Positions 6,149 to 6,273 of a stretch of DNA of 6,273 nucleotides are shown in pieces (the first letter of the stretch is position 1; the number at the start of each line of letters is the position of its first letter). The notes beneath the pieces were generated by a model that had not been told where the DNA came from, made no database searches, and saw nothing but the letters and a program-made list of their open reading frames with translations. Made by a program: the position numbers and the translations under genes. This DNA is from Bacteroidales bacterium (lineage in GTDB: Bacteria; Bacteroidota; Bacteroidia; Bacteroidales; UBA10428). The stretch is from contig JAFGOZ010000656.1 in NCBI GenBank assembly GCA_016926235.1, positions 1 through 6,273 of the forward strand, in the 5' to 3' direction.

Positions 6149-6273
6149 TTCTTATTCATTACTCGTTTAAAATCAAGGCTCTTAGCGCCGAAATTTATCA
6201 ATAATCCAACTTCAAGATTATATGCTTCCAGATAGTTGATTGCCTGGGCAAGATGTACGTCTTCCAATTGTAT
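6121..6273 (-). CDS. GxxExxY family protein, C-terminal 50 residues (partial)
   Basis: The 5' part lies beyond the right window edge. The visible frame holds 50 residues followed by TAA at 6121-6123. It contains LEDVHLAQAINYLEAYNLEV and then GLLINFGAKSLDFKRVMN, the highly typical end of the GxxExxY family (TIGR04256), which Pfam places in the PD-(D/E)XK nuclease superfamily as PDDEXK_3 (PF13366). QAINY (visible residues 10-14, about 6232-6246) has the QxxxY spacing seen after the catalytic E-x-K in RecB/Cas4-like nucleases. The E-x-K and the name-giving GxxExxY motif should lie just outside the window. The last residues (HNHDYAD) are translated from the right arm of repeat D. Its cellular role is not established. 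Its presence beside a dispersed repeat suggests, but does not prove, a link to that repeat. It points the same way as the ABC genes but is probably functionally unrelated to them. Confidence 0.88.
   Translation of the reverse strand: MQLEDVHLAQAINYLEAYNLEVGLLINFGAKSLDFKRVMNKKYHNHDYAD

Overview
The window looks like part of a Bacteroidota chromosome (Bacteroidales/Marinilabiliales-like). This is inferred from the two ~800-residue MacB/FtsX-type permeases with the Bacteroidota-style ending RNPVEALRYE, the LolD/MacB-type ATPase, the GxxExxY-family protein, the AT-rich DNA and the lack of strong Shine-Dalgarno sites. No species can be named. All four genes are on the minus strand, so transcription runs from right to left.

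In transcription order the genes are: (1) the C-terminal 50 residues of a GxxExxY protein, a small putative PD-(D/E)XK nuclease-superfamily protein whose 5' part lies beyond the right edge; (2) a complete 221-residue ABC transporter ATPase; (3) a complete 802-residue permease; (4) a complete 781-residue paralogous permease. Genes 2-4 make up the core of a type VII (MacB/LolCDE-like) mechanotransmission ABC system at the inner membrane. The substrate is unknown, and no adaptor or outer-membrane partner is visible. The two permeases are diverged through most of their length, but their last ~50 codons are about 80% identical at DNA level.

The most unusual part is between the genes. All three intergenic gaps, plus the 92 bp after the last gene, are occupied by one family of AT-rich, dyad-symmetric repeats. 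A full unit carries four copies of a 10-bp motif: two as (A/G)ACT(A/T)TGATT (F1, F2) and two as the reverse complement AATCATAGTT (R1, R2). Spacing is almost constant: F1 to F2 27 bp, F2 to R1 25 bp (24 once), R1 to R2 26 bp. A T-rich tract sits at the centre of the dyad. The outer ends are inverted copies of GTCTTGAAC/GTTCAAGAC. One end lies directly against, or inside, the 3' end of a gene, and the other lies directly against the start codon of the next gene. Between genes 3 and 4 the unit is tandemly repeated three times with a 75-76 bp period. The repeat even encodes the last residues and the stop codons of the ATPase and the GxxExxY protein.

Region by region: 1-92 repeat A; 92-2437 permease 2; 2438-2733 repeat array B; 2733-5141 permease 1; 5142-5355 repeat pair C (one decayed, one intact); 5338-6003 ATPase; 6004-6148 repeat D; 6121-6273 GxxExxY protein (partial). 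No RNA gene, CRISPR array, transposase or integrase was seen. No gene-free stretch exceeds 300 bp.
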